A stretch of 64,000 nucleotides of DNA from Lepas anatifera (GCA_034440635.1 JAOTON010001054.1:1-64000); one strand, 5' to 3'; numbered from the stretch's first letter, positions 12,807 to 22,305 are shown. A program made the numbers and translations. Notes: generated by a model not told the origin, from the letters alone.

Positions 12807-12833
12807 CCGCACGACATTCGGGCCGCCACAACA

Positions 12834-12850
12834 CTATTCCCCCAAAAAAA
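12834..12850 (-). other. Polypurine tract and T-tract before the 3' LTR, unit A
   Basis: In sense, a T7 run then GGGGGAATAG immediately precedes the LTR start TGTTGTGG. A purine tract preceded by a T box is the usual plus-strand primer layout. Confidence 0.65.
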
Positions 12851-12910
12851 GGTTTCGACCCGAAACGACAGTCTGTAGAAAAAAACATCGACAACCTAAC
12901 CACTGCGGGT

Positions 12911-13675
12911 TCACTCTTCGGTCTCTGGCGACCACCGCAACCAGGCCGGCAGGTACGGCAGGATCCTGTCCTTCCCCGCCCCGGACAGGTGGACACCATC
13001 CGGGGTAAACAGCTGCTTGGAGTCTCTGCCGAGGATCCGCCATTTCTTAAACGTCTTAGTCAGGTAGCGTCCTAAAATTATCAGCTTGACATCTTCGGTT
13101 TCTCGGTACAGCCTCACCAGCTGTCGTTCGTGCTGGTAAGCTGCGCAATCTGTCCAGGGTAGACCAGCATCCACCCGGTAGCGCGGAAGAGGTCCCAGGA
13201 GCAGGACACTCCCAGCGACCCGGCGCAGGGCGTCCACCGCCGCCGACACCTGGGCCTCCAGATCCTCCAGTGGCGGAGCGGCTCCAGCTCTCGGGTAGAT
13301 ATCGTTCCCGGAGAGCCAGATGACCGCTACCCCCAGCTTACAGCGGAATGCCGCGGCGGCCTCCCGCCAGCAACGGATGTCCTCGCCCAGCCGCCGTACC
13401 ACTCCGCTCCAGGTGTTTCCGCCTCGTGGGCGCTCCAAAAGAATGTGCGGCGGGCGGACATTCAAGCGAGGCCCAAGGCGCACAGCCATCGAGTCACCCA
13501 GGAGGAGGTGTACCTCCGCGACGTCCATCTCCCCGGCGGGTATCCGACGGAACTCCTCAACGTCTTCATCCGTGATGAAGAGGACCTCCTCGTTGAGATG
13601 AGCAGACATGGCCGCGAGCTGAAACAGGAAAAAAAACAGTATCTCCAAAAGAGCAGGCATGCCCGCTGACAGCAT
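12911..13675 (-). CDS. SGNH/GDSL-hydrolase-like ORF between integrase and 3' LTR, unit A
   Basis: 254 aa, starting at the ATG at 13675, 236 nt downstream of the pol stop and ending 78 nt before LTR 2. SGNH blocks in order: LLLGDSMAVRL (residues 57-67, nucleophile Ser 62), a GGNTW turn near 85-89, SGNDIY (122-127, block III Asn), and DGVHLSGAG (226-234, the Asp-x-x-His pair). All four family blocks are present, so esterase-type chemistry is plausible. Residues 7-23 are strongly hydrophobic and could be a signal peptide or anchor; Met 23 is an alternative start. It sits where env-type genes lie in some Gypsy elements. SGNH domains are known in other retroelements (CR1-type LINE ORF1, some Ngaro/DIRS elements); I do not know of one in this position in a Gypsy element. 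Confidence 0.83.
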   Translation of the reverse strand: MLSAGMPALLEILFFFLFQLAAMSAHLNEEVLFITDEDVEEFRRIPAGEMDVAEVHLLLGDSMAVRLGPRLNVRPPHILLERPRGGNTWSGVVRRLGEDIRCWREAAAAFRCKLGVAVIWLSGNDIYPRAGAAPPLEDLEAQVSAAVDALRRVAGSVLLLGPLPRYRVDAGLPWTDCAAYQHERQLVRLYRETEDVKLIILGRYLTKTFKKWRILGRDSKQLFTPDGVHLSGAGKDRILPYLPAWLRWSPETEE

Positions 13676-13911
13676 GTTGGGCGGATCCTCGCCGCAGCTG
13701 ATTTACACCTATGCAACCTGCTACCCTCTTACTTTCGATTCTATACAATATCGCTCACAGCTACTGGCACTCGTGCTATCACTCAAAACAGAACAAATCA
13801 GTAGGAACACAAAAGAGAACGGCAACGGGGCTATGATATGTATAAATGGGAATCGTAATGTGAACACTGTTGACAGATTCACGATGGGGCTGAGTGAACA
13901 TCCACTGCAGC

Positions 13912-16900
13912 TCATACGTGACACACATGGGTGATAAAGTCGCCGAATCGTGTTGGCGGTCGCCTGTCCCTTCGGAGTTCACGGCGCCGAGTACTGCTCT
14001 TTGTAGCAGAGCCGTTTCCGGATTCCGGGACGACCCCAGGGTTCCCAGGACCAGAGACTGCACCAAGTATCCCCAGAGAATTGTCATGTGGACTATTCAC
14101 ATCCCCAGCAGACGCAGCGGGAACGCTGGAATTAGAGTCCAGTCCAGACTCCAACGGGGTTGGGGGAGGCCCACCGGGTCGCTCTGCCAGGAATAACTGG
14201 AGGATCCTCCTACTTTCCAAAGTCGGTTGTAATGTACAACTTTTGGCGCACCTCCGCCTTTGCGGATGCGGTAAGTTACGTCGGACAGTCTTCTTTGGAT
14301 TATGTACGGCCCCTCCCAGGGAGACATAAGTTTCGGGGTTTGACCTTTTCTACGTTTAGGATTGTAGAGCCATACTTGGTCTCCTTCTGTGAGAACCGTT
14401 GCCGATGTTCTAGCGTCATGTCTCAGTTTCATGGCCTGACAGGTAACCTGTAGTTTCTCTTGGACGTGCAGGTGTGCTTCCCGAAGTCTGTGCCTCAGAG
14501 CCCTAGCATGCTGCGTTGATGTGCCTGACACTTCATCATCTCCAGGTGGCCGTTCGACCATCAGATCGATGGGCAGTCGCAGGTCCCGCCCAATCATCAA
14601 TTGGGCTGGAGTGAAACCAGTGGTTTCGTTATCAGCCGACCGATAGCCATAAGGAGAAGTGGCAGATGCTGATCCCACTCCTCCTGGCTATCCTTACAGC
14701 GTTTGGCAAGTTCCTGTCCAAGGGTTCGGTTAAATCTCTCCACCATTCCATCCGACTGGGGATGAAGTGGAGTTGTCCTGGTTTTACGGATTCCAAGAAT
14801 TTTACAGCATTCCTTGAAGACATTGCTTTCGAAATTTCTGCCTTGATCTGAATGAAGTTCGAAAGGAACACCAAAACGTGAAAAAACTCGTCAAAAAGGA
14901 CTTTAGCCACTGTGGACGCTTCCTGGTTGGGTATCGCGTACGCTTCTGGCCATTTTGTAAAGTAATCCATTGCGACCAGAATGTAACGGTTTCCTGAATT
15001 AGAAACTGGCAGAGGGCCCATTACATCTATCGCCACTCTCTCCAGCGGGGCCCCGACATTATATATCTGGAGCGGTGCCTGTGGTGCATGTGGTGGTCCT
15101 TTCTTTGCTATGCATATAGCACATGTCCGACACCACTCGGTGACGTCGCGGCGCATGCCTATCCAGTAGAATCGGTCCCTGAGTCTAAGTAATGTTTTCT
15201 TTGTTCCAAAATGACCGCTGGTGACTGAACCATGCATTTCTGTCATCACCTCTTCTCTTAAACTCCGTGGTAGCACAGTGAGCCACTTGACAGTGCAGCC
15301 ATTTGTTGTCTCCCATTTCCTTTGCATAACCCCATCTGACAACCGGAGCAGATCCCACTGCGCCCAGTACCGCTTCGTCACAGGACTGAGAGCCGTGACG
15401 GCTTCCCAGGGGGGTCTACCTTCGTCCTTTTCTAGGCATGAGATCAACGGGAATAGTTCGGTATCTTGTCTTTGTAACTGAGCGCGTTTCGTGGTCCGGT
15501 TTGCGGCCTGTATAGGTATAGGACACTCAGTGGTTCCTGCGACTGTCAGGGATCGACAGCGCCCTGCTGCCGTACCTTCTCTTCGTTGGCAGTGCTTGCA
15601 GCTCTCTGGGCATGGACGGCGGCTCAGGCTATCCGCATTTGAATGTCTCACACCCGCACGATGTTGTACCTTCATATCGTACTGTCCTAGTCTTCCCAAC
15701 CATCTCGCTAGTTGCCCCTCAGGATCTTTAAGATTCTGCAGCCACCGAAGGGCAGAGTGGTCGGTCCGGACTGTGAATGGTGCACCATAGATATAGTGGT
15801 GAAAGTGACGAATAGCGTCCACAACCGCCAGCAACTCCCTTCTGGTTACGCAGTAGTTCTTTTCGGCGGCGGAGAGCGTCCGACTGTAGAAAGCTACAAC
15901 ATGTTCACCACCGTTGTCAACTTGGGAAAGCACCGCTCCCAGACCACACCCACTCGCATCAGTGTCTAGGACAAACTCTTTATCTGTGTCCGGGTACCGG
16001 AGCACAGGTGCAGACGTCAAAGCACCCTTCAGCTTCCCAAATGCATCAGCACAGCAGGAGTCCCACAGGAATCGTGCGTCATCTTTAGTCAATGCGTGCA
16101 ATGGAGACGCAATGCTAGCAAAGTCTTTGACAAATTTTCGGTAATAAGTACAAAGACCCAGGAAGCTGCGAAGTTCCTTCTTGTTTTTGGGTATTGGCCA
16201 CTCATCCACCGCTCTAGTTTTCTCTGGGTCTGTTTTGACACCCTCGTGCGAGACTACGTGTCCGAGGTACTGGACTTCGCGCCGAAACAAATGACACTTC
16301 TTAGGGCTTAGTTTCAAGTTGGCTTCACGCATGCGCTGAAAAACTTCCCGTAGGCGCTGCAGCTCGTCTGAAAAGCTCGACCCGAAGACCACGATATCGT
16401 CCAGGTATACAAGAAGCGTCTTCCAGTGCAAGCCAGCCAGCACTCTATCCATCAGCCTCTCAAACGTGGCAGGGGCGTTACAGAGCCCGAAGGGCATAAC
16501 GCGCCACTGCCAGAAGCCACTTCCGGTCGAGAAAGCTGTTTTCGGTCTGTCGGATTTTGCGACCGAAATTTGGTGATACCCTGACTTAAGATCAAGTGTA
16601 GAGAACCATTGCGCCCCTGAGAGTGCATCCAGAGTATCGTCTATCCTTGGTAAGGGATAGGAATCTTTGATTGTAGCCTCATTGAGATGTCGATAATCGA
16701 CACAGCATCGAAGCGACCCGTCCTTCTTTTTTACTATTACCAGTGGTGAGGACCAAGGGCTCTGAGAAGGCTCGATGAGGCCTTGCCTGCTCATATCCTC
16801 AACAATTTGTTTCGCCTCTCCACGCTTGGGGACGGGAATGCGTCGTGGTGGTATTTTTACTGGTCGGCTATCTGCTGTATCGATCTTATGTTCCGTTAGT

Positions 16901-17812
16901 GCGGTATGGCCCAGGTCATTGTCACCCGATGAGAACACATCATGGAATTCAGTGAGTAGCATTTTTACCTCTATTGCTTCCTGCGAGGTAAGGCCCTGGG
17001 ATGCTCGGGTGAGCAAGTCCTCTAGGTGGTCGGGTATAGCATCGGGTGAGAGATTTTCTAGCTCTTTGTCCCCTCGGCTTTTCATGACGTCTACCTGCTC
17101 GCATTTACCGACATAGGTACCAGCTTGCAGGCGGACCGGCTGCTCCGACATGTTTGCAACCAGTACAGGGATAGATGAGTTACGGGTATCCACGATGGTG
17201 CGACCCACGACCACCCCCGAGCGCCTGATTGGACCCGCCTCGATAAGACCCGGAGACGCGAACGTGAGTCCCTCCACTTTGCATGGCAGGAACGACTCAG
17301 TTCCAGGCTCGATTTTTACTGTCTTTGAGACTCGTATCCTCAGTGCTCTCGGAGGAGATCTCTGTGCTTTACGGACCGTGAGAGGCACATGAACCCCACA
17401 CACCTTTATTTCCCGGGCTGGGAAGTCTAAGACGCAATCATTCAGACCAAGATAGTCCAGGCCAAGTATTCCAGGCTCCTGCAACTCGTCGGCAACATAA
17501 ACCGGTAGCGTTGTTTTGCAGCCTTTGAGCTCTATTTCTACATCCAAAGGGCCCTCAAGACTGTCCTACGCCCGGTTACGTCGCAGAGCCCCCCGGAACC
17601 TCAGGCAAATATGCTCCATCCACTAGGTCACGCCGGAGAAGTGTACAGTTGGAACCTGAGTCGATTACAAAAGGCCAGACTCCCCCATTCACGGTGCAGT
17701 CTACCAGCAAACTATCAACATCTCCAAAACTGCGGAAAGACACCGCTCCTTGGGGCCGTGGACGGAAATTGACTGACCTTTGCCCCTGAATGCCAGTCAC
17801 TGACCGTTTCCC
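13912..17812 (-). pseudogene. pol: Pol polyprotein, unit A (PR-RT-RNaseH-IN, frameshifted)
   Basis: Entered by -1 slip from gag. The aspartic protease active site (FVIDSGSNCTLL) is near 17690 and a later ILGLDYL motif near 17460. Reverse transcriptase has YLDD near 16395; RNase H follows (VLDTDASGCGLGAVLS, then TDHSALRWL). Integrase has an HHCC finger (HGSVTSGHFGTKKT, CRTCAICI) near 15140-15260 and a C-terminal domain ending with KVVHYNRLW. Breaks: a -1 shift at a G6 run inside protease (17587-17592, present in all units), a missing base just after it, and further one-base shifts in integrase. The 971-aa frame 17547-14632 spans most of RT through IN. No joined product can be assumed. Confidence 0.92.
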
Positions 17813-19020
17813 GGACCCTGCATGGCACTAGCAGAGTCGCTCGACGTTTGCTTTAGAGGACAGAACCTGATAATATGGCCTGTCTGCCCACATCCCCAGC
17901 AACGCCGACCTTGTGCGTGGGTGGGTGGGCCTCCGCGTGTTTGACCAGTCGTAGATTTGAGGGTGGTTTCCAGCACCCTCAGTCTCTGGAGGATATCATG
18001 TAGCGTTTGGTCCTTTGAATCCATTGTAGTACCCCCTGAGGCACTCTCCGAAAGGCCCTGACGAGTAGAGAACCCTGACGCAGAGTGTGTATCCATATTT
18101 GTTGCTCTAACAGATCTGCGAATGGCCTCAAACTCAATCGCGCCGGCCAGTGCATCCTGCAGGTTAGTGGGACGGGACTGGCGGACTGCGATTTGTAAGT
18201 CTGCGTCACCGAGGGCCTCCAGGAACTGATCACAAGCCAGTGAGTTTCTAAGTTCCTGTGAGGCAGACGGATATGCCTGATATGCCAGTTTTTCTATTTC
18301 TCTGGCTAGTGCCGGCAGCGGTTCCCCCGCCGTTCGCAGCCTCCTGCGGAACTGAGCACGGAACCAGGCTTCCTGGTGACCAGAGCCAAAACGCTGTTCG
18401 AGAGCAGTCATCAGGCGACTAAAATCCCTTCGATCGATAGCCGAAAGATGGGAAAACATCTCCAATGCCGGGCCCCTGAGACATGCAACCAGTTCACCAA
18501 GAGAGTCCCGGGCGTTCCAGCCATGGATGGCCGCCACCGCCTCAAACTGTGCCCGGAAGGCTTCCCAAGGGACGGACCCATCATACTCCTGTGGTTTAGC
18601 AAAACGCCTCCCGGTTATTGGCTCGGAACCGGCTCCAGGAGGTGACTGTCCAGACTCGGCGTTATCGATACCCTGATAGGATGCGTTTGCTTTGGCCGCC
18701 ACAGCACCCTGAGTAGTGGAGTCTTTTGGACATTTAAATCCGCACGGATCATCTAGAGATCTAGAAATGTCCGCAACCTGGCGAGCCAGGGTCACATGAT
18801 CGGCAGCCTGTTGGGCCAGAGCCTTACTCATAGCGTTCATCGTGTCTAAAATCTGAGCAGATAAAACCGGTAGGTCCACAGACGGCTGGGCCCCAGAAGC
18901 CTCTGAAACTTCAGTCTCCAGTACACACGAAGTTGCGCTGCCATCAGGAGGCAAACTATCCTCTGCTTCATCTTTTGGGTCATCAGCCAGTCTCCTTTGT
19001 TGGGAACGGGTTCCTATCAT
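17797..19020 (-). CDS. gag: Gag polyprotein, unit A
   Basis: 407-aa structural protein. The start is the ATG at 19020 (MIGTRSQQ). An open frame extends further up, but that part is the PBS and leader and has no ATG. Residues about 120-330 hold a retrotransposon-type capsid domain (FRAQFEAVAAIHGW, ARDSLGELVACLRG). A single CCHC knuckle near the C-terminus reads CWGCGQTGHIIRFC (CX2CX4HX4C). The stop lies 9 nt past a GGGAAAC heptamer that sits in the correct gag frame for a -1 slip into pol. Gag would assemble the particle and bind element RNA. Confidence 0.93.
   Translation of the reverse strand: MIGTRSQQRRLADDPKDEAEDSLPPDGSATSCVLETEVSEASGAQPSVDLPVLSAQILDTMNAMSKALAQQAADHVTLARQVADISRSLDDPCGFKCPKDSTTQGAVAAKANASYQGIDNAESGQSPPGAGSEPITGRRFAKPQEYDGSVPWEAFRAQFEAVAAIHGWNARDSLGELVACLRGPALEMFSHLSAIDRRDFSRLMTALEQRFGSGHQEAWFRAQFRRRLRTAGEPLPALAREIEKLAYQAYPSASQELRNSLACDQFLEALGDADLQIAVRQSRPTNLQDALAGAIEFEAIRRSVRATNMDTHSASGFSTRQGLSESASGGTTMDSKDQTLHDILQRLRVLETTLKSTTGQTRGGPPTHAQGRRCWGCGQTGHIIRFCPLKQTSSDSASAMQGPGNGQ
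17806..17812 (-). promoter_or_regulatory. Slippery heptamer GGGAAAC at gag-pol junction, unit A
   Basis: In the gag frame the codons read G GGA AAC, the X XXY YYZ pattern of -1 programmed frameshifting, 9 nt before the gag stop. The pol frame is exactly -1 relative to gag and is open from this point into protease. Confidence 0.7.
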
Positions 19021-19069
19021 GTTTGTCCCAACCTGAATGAACACTACGGCAAGTGGGTCCGAAATAAGA

Positions 19070-19082
19070 ACTTCTGACACCA
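19070..19082 (-). other. Primer-binding site, unit A (tRNA-Leu type)
   Basis: Sense TGGTGTCAGAAGT begins one base after the LTR end. From memory it complements 13 nt of the 3' end of animal tRNA-Leu (…ACTTCTGACACCA). Confidence 0.8.
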
Positions 19083-19288
19083 ATGTTATGCCTGGCCTGG
19101 ACCCCCTTCGCGAGACAAGGCCACGGAAATAGTAAATAAATCTATTTCACCCCGGAGGGCACAAACTCAACGACGGAGAATCCCAAATGCACACATAACG
19201 ATGATAACGACAACGACAACGACAATTGAGCAAGTACAACCCCAGAAAGACAGGCAGGGGGGGTCAGCCTGGAGATCACCGGGGCACT

Positions 19289-19474
19289 GGAGTGGCACTC
19301 GGAGGGTCCGAGGCGCCGGAGCAATGGGAGTGGCACTCGGAGGGTCCGAGGCGCCGGAGCAATGGGAGTGGCACTCGGAGGTTCCGAGGCGCCGGAGGCA
19401 AGAAGGAGTGGCACTCGGAGGGTCCGAGGCGCCGGAGGCAAGAAGGACCGGTGCTCGGAGGGTCCGAGGCACCG
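19289..19474. repeat. GC-rich minisatellite in LTR 1
   Basis: About five tandem units of roughly 37-40 bp built on the core GGCACTCGGAGGGTCCGAGG, with variable linkers (GAGCAATGG or GAGGCAAGAAGG). Every frame through it is open for a while, which creates spurious ORFs. Confidence 0.85.
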
Positions 19475-19661
19475 ATGGAGGGAGTGGAGGGTTCCCGACC
19501 TTACCTCGAGTGCAGCGTCTGGTAGTCTGCCCTCCGCCCCCGGCGCCACCCCGACATCACCTCAGCGTCACGTGACCCAGTCACGTGATCAAAAACGCAC
19601 CAATCAACGCTTCTCACTAACCCAAGAATCAACCACGCTGTGGTAAATAACAAAAAGTTTC

Positions 19662-19733
19662 ACCCGTAGCGAGAATCGAACACGCGGCCCTTGGGTTAAT
19701 AGTCCCATGCTCTACCAACTGAGCTACACTGGT
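19662..19733 (-). tRNA. tRNA-Lys-like cloverleaf inside LTR 1
   Basis: A 72-nt sequence folds as a tRNA: a 7-bp acceptor with one mismatch and one G-T pair, D arm GCTC/GAGC around AGTTGGTA, a 5-bp anticodon stem with one mismatch, and T arm GCGTG/CTCGC around TTCGATT. The A box (TAGCTCAGTTGG) and B box (TGTTCGATTCT) match Pol III consensus. The anticodon region resembles tRNA-Lys but has one base missing and one changed, so it is not expected to decode. A TTTTT run 8 nt downstream could terminate Pol III. It lies 27 bp inside the U3 end and is conserved in all three LTRs. It is best read as a tRNA-derived domain captured by the LTR, not a working tRNA gene. Confidence 0.75.
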
Positions 19734-19754
19734 CCGCACGACATTCGGGCCGCC

Positions 19755-19760
<6 letters not shown>

Positions 19761-19785
<25 letters not shown>

Positions 19786-19992
19786 CCATCATATATATAG
19801 AAAATATGGAGCAGCATACTTTTAGGACTGGATTTTCCATTTTCTATTTTTTTCTATATATATATATATATATATAGAAAATAGAAAATGGAAAATCCGG
19901 TATATTATAATATATCCGGTAATTCCGGTATTATCCGGTAATTCATATATATATATATGAAAAACGGGGAAAGCAGATTGTTTTCTAAACAT
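19761..19992. repeat. AT microsatellite and nested inverted repeats flanking the LTR array
   Basis: (AT)n immediately follows LTR 1. A palindrome at about 19829-19898 pairs GGATTTTCCATTTTCTAT with its complement across a second (AT)n run. The motif GAAAATATGGAGCAGCATACTTTT at 19800 recurs in the foldback to the right. Confidence 0.8.
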
Positions 19993-20370
19993 ATTGTGTT
20001 GAATTTTACAGCAGCATTGAGACTTATCACTTTTCTTCCATTTGATAAGCCTGATCTTATTTTTATGTTCTTCGTTGGTTTTTTTGAAAAGCACGTTCAT
20101 AGTTGTACAGTAAGTAAAGAAAATATGGAGCAGCATACATTTAGGACCGGTTTCGGTCTATTTGCAAACCATCTTACCTGGAGATGGTTTGCGAATAAAC
20201 CAGATCCGGTTTTAAAAGTATGCTGCTCCATATTTTCTTTACCTACAGTATAACTATGAACGTGCCTTTCGAAAAAAACCAACGGAGAACAGAAAAATAA
20301 GATCAGGCTTATAGAAACAAATGGAAGAAAAGTGATAAGTCTCAATGCTGCTGTAAACTTCAACACAATA
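19993..20370. repeat. Long inverted repeat (foldback), about 190-bp arms
   Basis: The left arm begins ATTGTGTTGAATTTTACAGC and the right arm ends with its near-complement, meeting at a centre near 20180. Both arms contain the sequence ending GGAGCAGCATAC and an inner pair around GCAAACCATCTTACC. The arms differ by scattered substitutions and short indels. It looks like a non-autonomous foldback or MITE; no coding sequence. Confidence 0.8.
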
Positions 20371-20701
<331 letters not shown>

Positions 20702-20984
20702 ATTAGGTATTCTAAGGAACAATTTTTTGCTAGTAATCGTGTCCTGTCCCGATTGGGTTAGCTGAGATAGGTACCCCGTGCAAATTCCATAATGATTGAA
20801 GATCATTTAGAAGTCGCGCCGCTAAAACATTTTAATCGTGGTTCCCTCATAGATAGAAACAAGGAAAACGACACAGCTAAGGTTGGTGACGTTTTCTTCA
20901 AGTTTACTTCCTCAAAATCGACTTCCTACGCAAAAGAAAGCGGGGATGATGCATACTTTCATACCAGGGACAAGACCTCGCGGA

Positions 20985-21120
20985 GGGGGTACCTTAGGGC
21001 TGCCCATTTTATTTGCAGCTGCAGGTTTCCAAAATAGTCCACCAGATTCTCATTATTTGGCCTAAATGCTACTCAGGACTGGTTTTTTTCTTCAAGACTC
21101 AAAAACTGACCATGCGCAGC
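20985..21120. repeat. Dispersed repeat fragment, inverted relative to 24060-24180
   Basis: The segment with CAAAATAGTCCACCAGATTC and CTGACCATGCGCAGC matches the reverse complement of 24060-24180. Part of a decayed interspersed repeat; not coding. Confidence 0.65.
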
Positions 21121-21159
21121 GAGGTTGAAGATATCCCCCATATCGCATGAATACCCCAA

Positions 21160-22305
21160 TCTATACCATGAAACATAAGCTATCAAATATATCTAGCAAA
21201 AAGACTACTGGTTATATTCACCCACCTCGTTTATTGCGCTTCATTGAGTATGAATCCGACAAGGAGCTTACGTGTAACACAGTACCAAGCCACAGTCATT
21301 CACAAGAAGCATTGATGATTCTCCCTTCACAATACATCCCAGCCGCCGACGCCACCGGCACCGCCGGTCTAGATTCTCTGTTTAGACCTCGAGTGTTTAA
21401 TACGGTGCAAACCTTTAAACTTCAACTACCAGTAGTTTTTATTTGTCAGTGTCTTCTTGGTGAAGTTGGCATATACCTTCCAGAACATGTCCATACCCTG
21501 CAGCAGTTGTATTCTTCTGAGCTTTTCCAGGGAAGAATTTTGATTCACTTTGTGATGGTGCCGCAGCACCTCTCGGTCAGGTCGTTGGTCACTTTGACAT
21601 TCCGCACAAAATCCTCAGTTTCCTTGTACTGGTGGTCCTCGCCCCACAGTTTGGAATCATCGCCAGTTACTTGTGGTCGACTTGTAGCAGCCTCGCCCAC
21701 AACCCCCTTTGCAGTACTCCTTCGAGAAGCTCACCTCCATGACCGAACTGGCCGACCTGTGCGGCTCCAACTCATTCATGCTCTTCACAATCTTCAAAAT
21801 CGATCACACGTGGCTGGTGATGGATTCCAAACTGTGGGGGCGAGGACCAGCAGTACAAGGGAACAAAGGAGTTTGTGCGGAATGTCAGAGTGGCCAATGA
21901 CCTGACCGAGAGGTGCTGCGGCACCATTACAAAATGCATCAATATTTTTACTAGGGAAGACCAGCTCATAAAAACTTCCAGGGCGTGGAGAAGTTCCAGA
22001 AGGTGCATCCCAACTTCACCAAAAGACACCGAACAACAAAAACTACAGGTAGTTCAAAGATTTGCACCGTATTAAGCACTTGAGATCTAAACTCAAAATC
22101 TAGGCCGGCGGTGCCGGTAGCGTCGGCGGCTTAGAGGTGCTGTGAGGGGAGAATCATCAATGCTTTTTTGCGATTAATTGTGACTTGGTACTGTGTTACA
22201 CGTGAAATTTCATTCGTACTCTATGAAGCGCAATAAACGGGTGTGGCTATAAAATCGATAGTCTTTTTGCTAAACATATTTGATAGTTTATAGGTTTCAT
22301 GGTCT
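21160..22305. repeat. Large inverted repeat with about 500-bp arms
   Basis: Left arm 21160-21679 is the near-complement of right arm 21808-22305, with about 128 bp of unique sequence between. Paired landmarks are the ACCATGAAAC start, GTTTATTGCGCTTCAT, GCCGCCGACGC and GTGCCGCAGCACCTCTCGGTCAGGTC blocks. The arms carry the same decayed coding fragment in opposite directions. Confidence 0.8.
21715..22060 (+). pseudogene. Decayed fragment of an uncharacterised multicopy arthropod protein
   Basis: After allowing one indel near 21840, the plus strand reads FEKLTSMTELADLC…KEFVRNVRVANDLTERC. This resembles, from memory, a repeat-like uncharacterised family in arthropods and cnidarians with a FVxNLxVVNDxAERGVxLI motif. 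I do not know its function. It has stops and a frameshift, and a diverged copy lies on the minus strand of the left arm. Confidence 0.45.

Larger units (their letters stand above)
5231..12833 (-). mobile_element. Ty3/Gypsy-type LTR retrotransposon, unit B
   Basis: Second unit of the head-to-tail array. It uses LTR 12158-12833 as its 5' LTR and 5231-5907 as its 3' LTR, both shared with neighbours. The sequence is almost identical to unit A; differences are nearly all one-base changes in homopolymer runs. gag is open. pol is open from after the protease break through RT and RNase H, breaks before integrase, and the integrase C-terminus is open to its stop at 6985. The SGNH ORF carries compensating and non-compensating single-base changes. 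Confidence 0.95.
12158..12833 (-). repeat. LTR 2 (shared by units A and B)
   Basis: 676-bp LTR, essentially identical to the other two. It serves as 3' LTR of unit A (purine tract at 12834-12843) and 5' LTR of unit B (PBS 12144-12156). A single LTR between two complete internal regions is the signature of a tandem array made by LTR-LTR recombination or equivalent. Confidence 0.94.
12158..19760 (-). mobile_element. Ty3/Gypsy-type LTR retrotransposon, unit A (complete)
   Basis: This is the most upstream (sense) and only outer-bounded unit of the array. It has a 5' LTR (19084-19760), PBS, gag, pol, an SGNH-hydrolase ORF, a purine tract and a 3' LTR (12158-12833) shared with the next unit. The order PR-RT-RNase H-IN in pol identifies Ty3/Gypsy (Metaviridae-type) rather than Copia. 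LTRs begin TGTTGT and end ATAACA in the sense direction. The outer 5' end abuts an AT microsatellite, which probably hosted the insertion; a target duplication cannot be read because the far end of the array lies outside the window. gag and the SGNH ORF are open, while pol carries several single-base breaks. Confidence 0.95.
19084..19760 (-). repeat. LTR 1 (5' LTR of unit A)
   Basis: 677-bp LTR. Sense strand starts TGTTGTGGCGG and ends GGCATAACA, so it has TG...CA ends inside a TGTT/AACA inverted repeat. Order in sense: 27 bp, tRNA-like cloverleaf, T5 run, two CACGTG palindromes, GC-rich minisatellite, unique tail, end. The downstream base is one nucleotide before the PBS. The outer boundary is clear because similarity to the other two LTRs stops at an AT microsatellite. 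Confidence 0.93.

Noticed and set aside
19021..19083. Upstream extension of gag beyond its ATG
   Set aside because: It has no ATG and translates the primer-binding site and leader; a start at the ATG at 19020 is used instead.
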